NCBI RefSeq assembly: GCF_014652375.1
Contig: NZ_BMYR01000015.1
Coordinates: 24,001 to 58,902, forward strand
Origin: Alishewanella tabrizica
GTDB lineage: Bacteria; Pseudomonadota; Gammaproteobacteria; Enterobacterales; Alteromonadaceae
Reading direction: 5' to 3'
Length of the DNA stretch: 34,902 bases
Shown: positions 7,532 to 17,057 of the stretch, piece after piece
How the letters are laid out: each line of letters opens with the position of its first letter
Position numbering within the stretch: position 1 is the first letter of the stretch
Made by a program: the position numbers and the translations under genes
The notes under the pieces: generated by a model
The model's input: only the letters and a program-made list of their open reading frames with translations
Told to the model about the DNA's origin: nothing
The model's database searches: none

Positions 7532-9472
7532 GTGGCAGTTTTTCGTCAAATGCGGTTAAGCCAACTGCTGTTAATATTCACGTTATTAATCAGTTTAGGG
7601 AGTGTTATGAATTCAGAGGCTGCTGCTCGTAAACCCACCGTAACGGTTCAGCAAATGTTAGGGCAAAAACTGATGCTCGATTTGCGCTATTACTGTGAAG
7701 AGCCCTTGGCGGCTGGCCAATGCCGCAAACCTATGACCTCCTTACCCCCCGCCTTAGCAACGTTACTGCGTGATTACCATATCGGCGGCGTGATTTTATT
7801 TGCAGAAAATGTACAAAACCCGCAGCAAATCATTGATTTAACCACGCAACTGCAAGCGGTGGCTGCGTCACAGGATCAGGGGCTCCCGCTGTTTATTGGT
7901 ATTGATCAGGAAGGGGGGCGCGTTGCGCGCTTACCAAGGCATCAATCCACCTCGTTTAGCGGCAATATGGCGATTGGCGCGACCTATGCGGCACATGGCA
8001 CCCTGCATGCCAGTGCGGTAGGGAATATATTAGCCAAAGAGTTATTAAGCTTGGGCATTAATGTTAATTTCGCCCCCACGGTCGATGTGAATATCAACCC
8101 GTTAAATCCTGTGATTAATGTGCGTTCTTTTGGTGAAAATCCTAAGATGGTGGCTGAGCTGGGCGGAGCAATGACCAAGGCCATGCAACAACAAGGCCTA
8201 TTGGTCTCGTTAAAGCATTTTCCAGGACATGGCGACACCCATGTTGATAGCCATCATGGTTTACCGCGAGTTGATCACAGTATCGCGCAAATTCGCCAAA
8301 ACGATTTACTGCCGTTTGCCGAAATAATCCAGCAGGTAAACCCTGCGATGATCATGACCGCGCACATTCAGTTTCCGGCTTTAGACAGCTCGGTGTTTGT
8401 GAATAAAAATGGCGAAGAAATGCTAAAGCCCGCCACGTTATCTCGCAATATTTTGCATGGCGTATTACGTGAGCAATTAGGTTACGAAGGATTAATTGTT
8501 ACTGACGCCTTAGATATGGCGGGGATTAGTCAATTTTTTACTGTGCCACAAGCGGTGATCGAAACCTTTGCTGCCGGTGCCGATATTGCCTTAATGCCAG
8601 TAAAGCTACAAAACCCCAACGAGCTGCGCCAACTTGGCGTATTGCTTGACGAGCTAAGTCAGGCGGTAAACAGTGGCAAAATTAATAAGGCAGAGCTTAG
8701 CGCTTCCTATCAGCGAATCGTTAAAGCAAAACAGCCACTGAATACGCTGGCTAGGCCTACTGTCGAAACGGCGTGGGCCACCTTGGCGCATCAGACGCAT
8801 CGGGCGGCTGAGTTGGCGCTGGCACGAGATGCAGTAACTGTGGTGCAGGGTGAGCACGCGCTACCTCTTAACCTTGTAGGCAAAAAAACCCTGTTAATTA
8901 TGCCCGATACCAGCAAAGGGATGGTGTTACAGCAGTATTTAAGGCAATTAGCGCCAGAGAGTGGCGAGATCACGGTTATTAGCTTAATGCAGTTAAATTT
9001 AGATGCAGCAAAAAAACAGATCGCCGCAGCGGATAGGGTAATTGCGGGCTTTATATCACCGATGCAATCGTTAGCTGAAATAGGCGGCATGGATGATCTG
9101 GCGCGTATTACTAACTTGGCTGAAGCCTACCAAAAACAGCAACGTTACTTTTATCAATTGCTGGAATATGGCGCGGCGTTGAAAAAAGACCAAACCTTTG
9201 TCAGTTTGCGCTCGCCTTACGAAATTAGCCTGTATGCGCCCTTGGTACAGCGCTCACTTGCTACGTATGCCTATCACAGTTGGCAAGATGCACATAATCA
9301 ATTGGCTAGCCCGGTGTATTTGGCCTTAGCCGAGGTATTACTAGGGAAACGCCGTGCCAGCGGCACCTTGCCGGTTACGCTAAGCAACACGCCAACGGCC
9401 TTGGCCGATGCGGCGACATCTTCGCATACCGGCTCTGCTAAACATACTTCGTTGTTAACGAGTAAGCCGTAA
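7532..9472 (+). CDS. nagZ: Exported GH3 beta-N-acetylglucosaminidase, NagZ-like with C-terminal domain
   Basis: Glycoside hydrolase family 3 enzyme predicted to cleave terminal GlcNAc from murein fragments. The NagZ block KHFPGHGDTHVDSHHGLP is at about 228-245, with the Asp-His dyad (DSH, about 239-241) that acts as general acid in this subgroup. The nucleophile Asp is in GLIVTDALDM (about D325), and IDQEGGRV precedes them. A signal peptide is visible (LLLIFTLLISLGS, then SEAAA). At about 646 residues it is much longer than cytoplasmic enterobacterial NagZ (about 340) and resembles the secreted two-domain Bacillus type. I chose GTG 7532 because AAGGAA lies 6 bases upstream; the TTG at 7517 would place that site inside the gene. 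The stop overlaps the nagX start as TAATG. Confidence 0.9.
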   Translation: MAVFRQMRLSQLLLIFTLLISLGSVMNSEAAARKPTVTVQQMLGQKLMLDLRYYCEEPLAAGQCRKPMTSLPPALATLLRDYHIGGVILFAENVQNPQQIIDLTTQLQAVAASQDQGLPLFIGIDQEGGRVARLPRHQSTSFSGNMAIGATYAAHGTLHASAVGNILAKELLSLGINVNFAPTVDVNINPLNPVINVRSFGENPKMVAELGGAMTKAMQQQGLLVSLKHFPGHGDTHVDSHHGLPRVDHSIAQIRQNDLLPFAEIIQQVNPAMIMTAHIQFPALDSSVFVNKNGEEMLKPATLSRNILHGVLREQLGYEGLIVTDALDMAGISQFFTVPQAVIETFAAGADIALMPVKLQNPNELRQLGVLLDELSQAVNSGKINKAELSASYQRIVKAKQPLNTLARPTVETAWATLAHQTHRAAELALARDAVTVVQGEHALPLNLVGKKTLLIMPDTSKGMVLQQYLRQLAPESGEITVISLMQLNLDAAKKQIAAADRVIAGFISPMQSLAEIGGMDDLARITNLAEAYQKQQRYFYQLLEYGAALKKDQTFVSLRSPYEISLYAPLVQRSLATYAYHSWQDAHNQLASPVYLALAEVLLGKRRASGTLPVTLSNTPTALADAATSSHTGSAKHTSLLTSKP

Positions 9473-10662
9473 TGGGAGGGATCCGCCAACACTGCTACGC
9501 CATTTTAGCCCAGCAGCCAAAAGGGCGCTTTTTGGCATTAGATATTTTGCGTGGTGTGGCCATCATGGCCATGGTGTTGGTGAATAATCCGGGCAGTTGG
9601 CAATATGTCTACGCGCCACTGCGGCATGCAGAATGGCATGGCTGGACGCCCACTGATTTAATCTTTCCGGCGTTTATTGTGATGGTGGGTATGGCTATGC
9701 AGTTAAGTTTTACGGCAAAAACCACGCTAGCGCGCAGCGACATCATCCGCCAAGGTGCCGTGCGGGCGCTTAAGTTGTATGCTTTGGGATTATTTTTAGT
9801 GCTGTTTTACTATAATTTTCGGGATCCCGCTTACAGTTATCTTGAGCAAAAATTACTTACCGTTCGCTGGTCTGGTGTATTGCAACGTATCGGGATTGTG
9901 TATTTTTGCACTCTACTAATCGTGTTATATACTGGCACGCGTGGACGAATTGTATGGGCTTTGGGCCTGTGTGTCGGCTATTTTGCCTGTATGCAGTTTA
10001 TGCCTTACAGCGATGCGCAGGGTAATCGCTTTGTTGGCCTGTGGGAGTATGGGAATAATTTTGCTGCCTGGCTAGATCATCAGGTATTAGGCCCTAATCA
10101 TGTGTACTTTCGAGAGGCTACCCCGTTCGCCTTTGATCCTGAGGGGATCTTTAGCACCTTACCGGCGATTAGTAGCTGCTTAATTGGGGTATTAATCGCG
10201 CAGTTACTGCAATCTTCAAGACCGCTACATTTTAAAATACGCATTCTTATGCTGGCAGGCGTGGTGGCGGTGTGGATCGCCGAGTTGCTGCATCCCGCAT
10301 TAGCGATTAATAAATCGTTATGGACGCCCACTTTTGTCCTGCTGAGCAGCGGCTATACCGCCTTATTACTGGGTGCAACCTTATGGTTAACCGAGATCAA
10401 ACGCTATCGATTATGGGGTGCTCCCTTTGTGGTCTTTGGGGTGAATGCGATTTTGTTTTTTATGCTGGCAGGCGTTGCGGCACGGGTGCTTGCCATGCTG
10501 CCGGTAGCCGGTACCTCGCTGGGCGCCTGGTTATTTAGCCACGTTTTTCAGCCGTTGTTGGGTAATTACCCGGGATCATTAGCGTTTGCCTGCGTATTTT
10601 TACTGCTGTCTTATGTTGTCATGTTGTGGTGTTATCGGCGCGGATACCTGTTTAAGGTGTAA
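9472..10662 (+). CDS. nagX: NagX-like DUF5009 inner-membrane protein
   Basis: A 396-residue polytopic membrane protein of the DUF5009 / heparan-alpha-glucosaminide N-acetyltransferase-like group. The N-terminus has the family signature FLALDILRGVAIMAMVLVNN followed by a Trp-rich segment (GSWQYVYAPLRHAEWHGWTP) and TDLIFPAFIVMVGM. About ten hydrophobic helices follow. NagX is a recurrent member of GlcNAc/chitin utilisation clusters in Shewanella and Xanthomonas; its exact activity is not settled, with transport or acyl transfer proposed. Its ATG overlaps the last base of the nagZ stop, so the two are probably translationally coupled. It converges on the DUF1294 gene with three bases between stop codons, and I see no strong terminator there. 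Confidence 0.85.
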   Translation: MGGIRQHCYAILAQQPKGRFLALDILRGVAIMAMVLVNNPGSWQYVYAPLRHAEWHGWTPTDLIFPAFIVMVGMAMQLSFTAKTTLARSDIIRQGAVRALKLYALGLFLVLFYYNFRDPAYSYLEQKLLTVRWSGVLQRIGIVYFCTLLIVLYTGTRGRIVWALGLCVGYFACMQFMPYSDAQGNRFVGLWEYGNNFAAWLDHQVLGPNHVYFREATPFAFDPEGIFSTLPAISSCLIGVLIAQLLQSSRPLHFKIRILMLAGVVAVWIAELLHPALAINKSLWTPTFVLLSSGYTALLLGATLWLTEIKRYRLWGAPFVVFGVNAILFFMLAGVAARVLAMLPVAGTSLGAWLFSHVFQPLLGNYPGSLAFACVFLLLSYVVMLWCYRRGYLFKV

Positions 10663-10665
10663 CCT

Positions 10666-11343
10666 TTACATCCTAAAGAAAGCAAAACGGCTTAAGAACT
10701 GTTGGCCATGTTGCGATAGCAACCATCCAAGCATAATACAGTTAGCCAAGACGATCAGACAGAATTCCCGTTGAAATAAGGCTTTACTGCGTTTGTGCGC
10801 TAACTTTTTTTGGGCGAATAAGGCGCCCGGCCAGCCACCAATAAGACTAAACATTTGTAAGCTTTCTTCGGGTAATCGTTGCGGTTGACGGGCAATTGCC
10901 GCGTTTTTATCGGCTTGGTATAGCCAGTAGGTAAACAGGCTCGCCTCTAAATACAACATGGGCAATAAATACGGTAGGGTTCCAAACAGCAATGCAATAA
11001 TCACCAGCATTAAAAAGGCGGCGCGAAAGTACAAGGCCATATCTTGGGTATAGTTTAAATCGACAATATTTTTATTACGGGCTAAGGTGTTTTGAGTTGC
11101 CGCGCGGGTTACAGGGTGATTGTCTAACCAGTGTAACCCCGTTGCTATTGGCCGTCCTCGTTTATCATGGCCTAGCGTGAAGGCCAAACAATCCCCTTCT
11201 ACCGGCCTTGCTTTACGAGTTTCGACAGGTTGCGGTAAAAAGTCCCGAATATGAAAAAACAGCTTTTGTTGGGTTTGATCGCACAGCAAAAAGCCAAAGC
11301 CTTTTTGATCTTGCCAAAAAACCACCTTGCCTGTCAGTTGCAT
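10666..11343 (-). CDS. Cold-shock domain + DUF1294 membrane protein
   Basis: A fusion of an N-terminal cold-shock-like OB domain with a C-terminal DUF1294 membrane domain. The first 60 residues carry GKVVFWQDQKGFGFLLCD and LFFHIRDF, which match the RNP1/RNP2 positions of nucleic-acid-binding cold-shock domains. Two hydrophobic helices follow near the middle. Then comes the DUF1294 block with YWLYQADKNAA, RLPEESLQMFSLIGGWPGAL and the basic QKKLAHKRSK, ending with a final hydrophobic helix. The function is unknown; this architecture is common in gammaproteobacteria. ATG 11343 is preferred over the GTG at 11352, because AAGG lies 8 bases upstream of the ATG while the GTG has no site. A strong hairpin lies just upstream of the ribosome site. 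Confidence 0.85.
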   Translation of the reverse strand: MQLTGKVVFWQDQKGFGFLLCDQTQQKLFFHIRDFLPQPVETRKARPVEGDCLAFTLGHDKRGRPIATGLHWLDNHPVTRAATQNTLARNKNIVDLNYTQDMALYFRAAFLMLVIIALLFGTLPYLLPMLYLEASLFTYWLYQADKNAAIARQPQRLPEESLQMFSLIGGWPGALFAQKKLAHKRSKALFQREFCLIVLANCIMLGWLLSQHGQQFLSRFAFFRM

Positions 11344-11355
11344 CTGCCACACCTT

Positions 11356-11384
11356 ACCGACTCAGCATACTGCTGCTTGTCGGT
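11356..11384 (-). promoter_or_regulatory. Extended hairpin in the 5' leader of the cold-shock/DUF1294 gene
   Basis: Two stacked inverted repeats: outer arms accgac/gtcggt (11356-11361 with 11379-11384) and inner arms cagca/tgctg (11363-11367 with 11371-11375), separated by small bulges. There is no T-run after it on the minus strand, so it is not a standard terminator. It lies immediately upstream of the ribosome site of the gene starting at 11343 and could act as a leader structure. Confidence 0.45.
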
Positions 11385-11411
11385 TAGTGTAGTAGAAAAC
11401 ACCCACATGGG

Positions 11412-12320
<909 letters not shown>

Positions 12321-12848
12321 TTAAATGGTTTGAATCAGCGTAAGTTGATTACCTTGTTGGCGGAATTCTAACTGTTTTAGCGCACTCATACCTAATAATA
12401 TCTCGGTGCCGGCTAAATTGGGTACGATGCTGGCAGGTACTTGCGTTAAGGTAATCAGCCCCAGTTTTAATTCGGCAATTTCGCTGCGCCATGCGGTTGT
12501 TACGCCGTTGGCGGTGGATACCCGAATCGGTTGTCCCTTAATTAGCCCTAATTTAATGGCTGCCGCTTCAGAAATCGCCACAGTGGTTGCCCCAGTGTCT
12601 AATAAAAATTCGATGGGCTGGCCATTAATATACGCCACGCCAAGATAGTGCCCGGCGCGATTACGAATAAGCTCGGTGCTGATTTGCTGGCCACTCACAT
12701 TGCTTTGTAAGCGTTGATTAGGATTTTGCTGTTTGCTTAAATAGTCCTGAAAAAACCAAAATAAGCCACTGCCCAGCAGTAACCAGGTGATTAACGTAAA
12801 AATTTTCCCGAACGAAGAACTCACTTCAGGTGCTTGCATATATTTCAT
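12321..12848 (-). CDS. Retropepsin-like clan AA aspartic protease, membrane-anchored
   Basis: A 175-residue protein with one N-terminal membrane helix (FTLITWLLLGSGLFWFF, about residues 16-32) and a single retropepsin-type domain outside the membrane. The active-site block is EFLLDTGATTVAIS, with the DTGA triad start, and a second motif ILLGMSALKQLEF resembles the flap-distal part of the TIGR02281 family. One domain is present, so an active enzyme would have to be a homodimer. The physiological substrate is unknown. It is upstream of nadC with only 3 bases between them, and diverges from ampD across a 59-base spacer that must carry both promoters. Confidence 0.87.
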   Translation of the reverse strand: MKYMQAPEVSSSFGKIFTLITWLLLGSGLFWFFQDYLSKQQNPNQRLQSNVSGQQISTELIRNRAGHYLGVAYINGQPIEFLLDTGATTVAISEAAAIKLGLIKGQPIRVSTANGVTTAWRSEIAELKLGLITLTQVPASIVPNLAGTEILLGMSALKQLEFRQQGNQLTLIQTI

Positions 12849-12907
12849 CCAGCATCGACAATATTGTTACAGCTTAATAAGACCGCCAGCAAAAGGCAAA
12901 ATTCCGC

Positions 12908-13477
12908 ATGCGCAGTATTTCTTCTGATGATCTCGTTACCTTGGTGCAACGGCCGTCGCCGCATTACGATGATCGTCCTCTTGGCGAACCTATTAATTTA
13001 CTGGTGATCCACAATATTAGTTTACCCGCCGGGCAATTTACTAAAGATCCGCAAAACAGTTACGTTGATGCGCTGTTTTGCGGTACTCTTGATACCACAG
13101 CGCATCCCAGCTTTGTTGATTTGCAAGGTATACGTGTTGCGGCACATTGTGTCATTTGGCGTGATGGCCAGATTTATCAATATGTGCCATTTGCAAAACG
13201 GGGTTGGCATGCTGGCATAAGTGTTTTTGCTGGGCGTGAGCGTTGTAACGATTTTTCTATTGGCATCGAGTTAGAAGGGACCGACACTATCCCCTATACT
13301 GATTTGCAATATACCCGTTTAGTGCAGCTTACACGGTATTTGCAGCAACAGTATCCGGCGATAACCCTTGATAGAATTGTTGGTCACTGTGATATTGCGC
13401 CAGGTCGAAAAACCGATCCTGGTGTTGCTTTTGATTGGCAGCGTTATAAACAAGCGCTAAAGGAGAACAAGGCATGA
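12908..13477 (+). CDS. ampD: 1,6-anhydro-N-acetylmuramyl-L-alanine amidase AmpD
   Basis: Cytoplasmic zinc amidase that cuts the lactyl-L-Ala bond of anhydro-muropeptides during murein recycling and keeps AmpR-type beta-lactamase induction low. The 189 residues fit the family. Zinc ligands are H35 (LLVIHNISLP), H160 (VGHCDIAPG) and D170 (KTDPG). The catalytic Glu is about E121 in DFSIGIELEGTD, and K168 is the conserved lysine. AHCVIWRDGQIYQYVP and KRGWHAG complete the fold. There is no signal peptide, as expected for the cytoplasmic form. Its stop overlaps the ampE start by 4 bases (ATGA). Together with the salvage locus a few kilobases away, it puts two routes of murein turnover in one neighbourhood. 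Confidence 0.97.
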   Translation: MRSISSDDLVTLVQRPSPHYDDRPLGEPINLLVIHNISLPAGQFTKDPQNSYVDALFCGTLDTTAHPSFVDLQGIRVAAHCVIWRDGQIYQYVPFAKRGWHAGISVFAGRERCNDFSIGIELEGTDTIPYTDLQYTRLVQLTRYLQQQYPAITLDRIVGHCDIAPGRKTDPGVAFDWQRYKQALKENKA

Positions 13478-14565
13478 CCTTAATTAGTATGTTATTGGCA
13501 TTAATTATAGAGCGGCTGGCCGTACGCAGTGATGCTTGGCAAGCGCGTCCTTACTGCCAAGCATATCTTAAACTCACTGCTCGCTCAGGATTGAGCAAAC
13601 TTGCCGACCATACTTTGGGCCGGTATCTGTGGATTTTACTGCCTGGTGCGGTACTGGCGTTATTGCTGCATCTGGTAGATAGCCGCTTACTCAGTTTAAT
13701 CGTGAATACCCTAGTATTATTGGTGGGGATCGGCTGTTGGCATTATCGGCAGCTGTATAAACAGTTTTTAAATGCACAAGATCGTGGTGATGACGAAGCC
13801 GCCTATTTAAGCATGCAGCAAATTCGTACTGACAGCCGCAGTACCGTAGACGATTCCAATGGCTTGTTATTGGTATGGTTAAATTTTCGGTATTATGCTG
13901 CTGTGGTGTTTTGGTTTTTAGTGCTTGGGGTATTTGGTGTCGTTACCTATGCACTATTACGGTATTTAAATGAGCAAGGTGGTGTGGCGTCAGCCGCAAC
14001 TGACGCGCAACAGGCTGAACCAACAGACGAGCACGCCACGGCAGACATGCGTAGCACATACAACGGCAGCGCATTTGAGCGCAGCGCAGACGAGAGCGCA
14101 GCCTCAAGTTCGTCAGCCAATGTCTATGCTGATGCGCAGGCTGAGCCCAGTATTGTGCAGGCGGCAGAGGTTGCGGCAACAGAGCAGGCGGATGACACTG
14201 CGCCCTTTGTTTCTGAGTCTGCGTCTGCGTTTAGCGAATCAACAAAAAATCCAGAAACAACCAAAGATGCCGTACATTATTTACTGCATTGGGCAGATTG
14301 GTTTCCGGCCCGTTTATTTGGTTTAGGTTTTGCGTTGGTAGGCTATTTTTCACGCGCGTCTAATGCCTTGTTAAGCTACTTTTTAGATTTCAGCGCTAAT
14401 AATCAGCAAGTGATAACCGATGTGGCGAAAGCTGCTGAACCTATTATTGAAACGCCCCTGCAACCGGTCGACGATACCAGTGCGATGGTGCAATTGGCTA
14501 AGCGTAATATGCTCTTCTTTTTAGCCTTTACTGCCATCCTGACCTTAACCGGCTGGCTGGGGTAA
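13474..14565 (+). CDS. ampE: AmpE-like inner-membrane protein with low-complexity insert
   Basis: An integral membrane protein that usually follows ampD; its role (a sensory or CobD/CbiB-like protein) is still poorly defined. The N-terminus MTLISMLLALIIERL and helices at about 51-67, 71-88 and 140-163 match AmpE, and a final helix is at 346-362. It is 363 residues long, against about 284 in E. coli. The surplus is an Ala/Ser/Glu/Asp-rich, acidic and probably disordered segment at about 168-264, between the third helix and the conserved DAVHYLLHWADWFPARLFGL block. Removing it gives nearly the normal length. It overlaps ampD by ATGA and ends before a strong terminator. Confidence 0.88.
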   Translation: MTLISMLLALIIERLAVRSDAWQARPYCQAYLKLTARSGLSKLADHTLGRYLWILLPGAVLALLLHLVDSRLLSLIVNTLVLLVGIGCWHYRQLYKQFLNAQDRGDDEAAYLSMQQIRTDSRSTVDDSNGLLLVWLNFRYYAAVVFWFLVLGVFGVVTYALLRYLNEQGGVASAATDAQQAEPTDEHATADMRSTYNGSAFERSADESAASSSSANVYADAQAEPSIVQAAEVAATEQADDTAPFVSESASAFSESTKNPETTKDAVHYLLHWADWFPARLFGLGFALVGYFSRASNALLSYFLDFSANNQQVITDVAKAAEPIIETPLQPVDDTSAMVQLAKRNMLFFLAFTAILTLTGWLG

Positions 14566-14611
14566 GGTGTATTCCTTTCTATAACCGTTAACGATACAAA
14601 CGGTATTAATT

Positions 14612-14645
14612 ATGCCAGTCAATAGTAATGACTGGCATTTTTTTT
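14612..14645 (+). terminator. Rho-independent terminator after ampE
   Basis: A perfect 10-bp stem, atgccagtca / tgactggcat, with a 7-base loop, followed by a run of eight T. It closes the ampD-ampE unit. Confidence 0.92.
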
Positions 14646-14763
14646 AAGTGTAATTCGTTTAATTTTTCTCCGCGGTTGCAACCTGCCGATTATTTAATGG
14701 GCGCTAAGCATTTAGCCGCTAACGCTCGCTTTGCTTGGTGCCTAAATAATTCTTTTTACGTTC

Positions 14764-14792
14764 TTCACAGCGTGCTTATGGATCTTTATAAT
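14764..14792 (+). promoter_or_regulatory. Sigma-70-type promoter for the TonB-dependent receptor gene
   Basis: TTCACA (14764-14769) is separated by 17 bases from a perfect TATAAT (14787-14792), 51 bases upstream of the receptor start codon. It lies downstream of the ampE terminator, so the receptor appears to be independently transcribed. The rest of the spacer from 14646 shows no gene. Confidence 0.65.
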
Positions 14793-14842
14793 CGGTCGGT
14801 TTGCCCGCATGCTGGGCAGTATAATCAGGAGCACACCATCAC

Positions 14843-17035
14843 ATGTCGACTCAACCGGCTTTTTCTTCTGTAACAACTAAACTTAGTCTTATTGCCATTT
14901 CGCTAGGGGCTTTATTTCATCAAGCAGCCTTCGCACAACAAGAAGATGAAACAAATCAAAGCAAAATTGAAATCATTGAAGTGACGGCAACAAAGCGCAC
15001 TCAAGCAATTTATGAAGTCCCTGTAGCAATCAGTGCGTTTAGTGGCGATGCCCTTGCTGAGCAAGGTATTACTGATCTTACTGATGTGGGTAAATTTGTT
15101 CCTAATTTAAATGTTACTGGTTTCTCAGCGGGTCATACGTCGTCGGCTAATCCTTTTATCCGCGGTATCGGTTTACAAGATCACCTAATTACCACTGATC
15201 CTGGTGTGAGTGTTTATGTCGATGGGGTTTATCTTGGGCGGCAGGTTGGTCAAAACTGGAATCTTAATAACATCGCGCGTATTGAGGTGTTACGTGGCCC
15301 ACAAGGCACCTTGTATGGGCGTAACTCGATCGGTGGTGCTATCAATATCATTACCAAACAACCCGATGAAGTGGCAGTAACCAAAGCCACCGCCACCGTT
15401 GGGACACGTGGTCGTTTAAAAGGCGATATATTCATTAACCGCGAAGTCTCGGATAACTTAGCGTTTAATGTGAATGCCGGCTACAACGAAAGGGATGGTC
15501 TTGGTAAGTTTATTAATCTACCCAATGCAAAATATGATGTGGGTGAAACCCAGGAAGCATATGGTCGTTTATCAGTAAAATATACTCCGCAAGATGATCT
15601 TAGTTTCACCTTAACAGCAGACGCAAACGATGGTAAAGGCGGGCTACGTCCGTACACGACCTTAATAGATGAAGTGCCTACTGGCGCTTATTTTACGGGG
15701 GAACGTTTCGGCCAACCAACGCCAGTTGGACCATTACGTAATACCGATGTTGCTGCAAATATATATGATAATGCTACTGGCACGCTTGATGTAACCGATG
15801 TCAGCAACGCAGCCAATGGGGTGTCTTTAACAATAGATCTGGGGTTATCAGATACCCTAGCCACCAAAGCCATCATTAGTCACCGTACCTCAGACTATAA
15901 AGCGGGTTTAGATGATGACGCCACGATTTTTGCCTTAGATCATTACCCTGAAACGGGTGATGCTGATCAAACCTCTGCTGAATTACAGTTAAATGGCTAT
16001 ATCGGTGAAGTTGATTTTGTTTCTGGTATTTATTATTTCACGGAAGAGGGTAATAACAGACAAGGCAGTAACTCACGGTTTAATGGTGGTGCAAACTTAC
16101 TGGCGTTAGATCAGCGTTCGGTTAGTCGTGCGGTATTTGTTAACGTTGGCTACATGCTATTAGATAACTTGCGCGTTGCAGGTGGGGTTCGTTTTAATCG
16201 CGATAAAAAGGATGTAACGGCGAATGTTGGCATTGGTCCCTTCTCGGCAAGCGATAGTTGGAGTCAACTTAGCTATGATCTGTCAGCGAATTATACGCTA
16301 GAGAACGGTTTAAATATTTATACCAGCGTTCAAAGTGGCTATCAGTCGGGTCAATTCCCCGCTAGACCCTATTGTTTGTTCGGCGATCCAACCTGTTTAG
16401 TGGCGTCTGAAAATATTACTGCAGTAAACTACGAAATTGGATTAAAAGGGCAAGTTAATAGCAACTTTGCTATGGGCATTGCAATTTTTAATACTGAGTT
16501 TGATGATTTACCTTATCAGGTTAGCACCACATCTGAAGGCGGGTTTAGTACGACTAATTTGGTCGTGAGTCAAACATCGCGCGGCATAGAATGGGAAGGG
16601 ACCTGGTTTGTTACCGATGCGTTTAAACTACATGGTGCGCTAGGCTATATTGACGTTGATGTTGAGCAATTGGGTGCAGTTAAACCGGTTGCCCCCTTAA
16701 CGCCTGATACTACAGCTGCTCTGGGTGCAACGTATGAATTTAATATAACAGGCGGTGCCGTAGTATCGGCACGGTTAGATTACTCTTACCGTGATGAGAT
16801 GTTTGGTGAACCGAGTCGCGATAGTGGTCGGTTTACACGCATTGCCAGCCGTGAATTAGTTAATATGGATCTGCGTTATAAACCTGCTCAAGGTGATTGG
16901 TCTGTTTCATTGTACGCGCAAAACCTGTTTGATGAGCGTTATGATAATGCCAGACTAAATACGGGTGATTATGTACTACGGATATTAAGCAACGATGCCC
17001 GTGAAGTTGGAGTTCGTTATACGGTCCAATTTTAA
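14843..17035 (+). CDS. TonB-dependent outer-membrane receptor
   Basis: A 730-residue outer-membrane transporter driven by TonB. The N-terminus is a signal peptide ending near AAFAQQ (about 27-33). A TonB-box-like segment (IEIIEVTATKR, about 42-52) is followed by a plug domain with VPVAISAFSGDALAEQGI, FIRGIGLQD, SVYVDGVYLGRQ, and IEVLRGPQGTLYGRNSIGGAIN. The rest is a 22-strand-type barrel, ending in an aromatic residue (VRYTVQF), as expected for outer-membrane insertion. The ligand cannot be read from the sequence. The style (TLYGRNSIGGAINIIT) is typical of the large group used for siderophores or carbohydrates in Alteromonadales. AGGAG lies 11 bases before ATG 14843, slightly long. It has its own promoter and terminator and no partner transporter. 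Confidence 0.93.
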   Translation: MSTQPAFSSVTTKLSLIAISLGALFHQAAFAQQEDETNQSKIEIIEVTATKRTQAIYEVPVAISAFSGDALAEQGITDLTDVGKFVPNLNVTGFSAGHTSSANPFIRGIGLQDHLITTDPGVSVYVDGVYLGRQVGQNWNLNNIARIEVLRGPQGTLYGRNSIGGAINIITKQPDEVAVTKATATVGTRGRLKGDIFINREVSDNLAFNVNAGYNERDGLGKFINLPNAKYDVGETQEAYGRLSVKYTPQDDLSFTLTADANDGKGGLRPYTTLIDEVPTGAYFTGERFGQPTPVGPLRNTDVAANIYDNATGTLDVTDVSNAANGVSLTIDLGLSDTLATKAIISHRTSDYKAGLDDDATIFALDHYPETGDADQTSAELQLNGYIGEVDFVSGIYYFTEEGNNRQGSNSRFNGGANLLALDQRSVSRAVFVNVGYMLLDNLRVAGGVRFNRDKKDVTANVGIGPFSASDSWSQLSYDLSANYTLENGLNIYTSVQSGYQSGQFPARPYCLFGDPTCLVASENITAVNYEIGLKGQVNSNFAMGIAIFNTEFDDLPYQVSTTSEGGFSTTNLVVSQTSRGIEWEGTWFVTDAFKLHGALGYIDVDVEQLGAVKPVAPLTPDTTAALGATYEFNITGGAVVSARLDYSYRDEMFGEPSRDSGRFTRIASRELVNMDLRYKPAQGDWSVSLYAQNLFDERYDNARLNTGDYVLRILSNDAREVGVRYTVQF

Positions 17036-17057
17036 AGCGTTGTAACATTAATTTGGC

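Noticed and set aside
10640..10680. A possible terminator between nagX and the DUF1294 gene (AAGGT-GTA-ACCTT)
   Set aside because: The stem is only 5 bp, overlaps the nagX stop codon, and has no T-run in either direction.
13970..14326. A 118-codon plus-strand ORF inside ampE
   Set aside because: It coincides with the low-complexity insert in another frame and is Gln/Arg-rich only because of the Ala/Ser-coding repeats.
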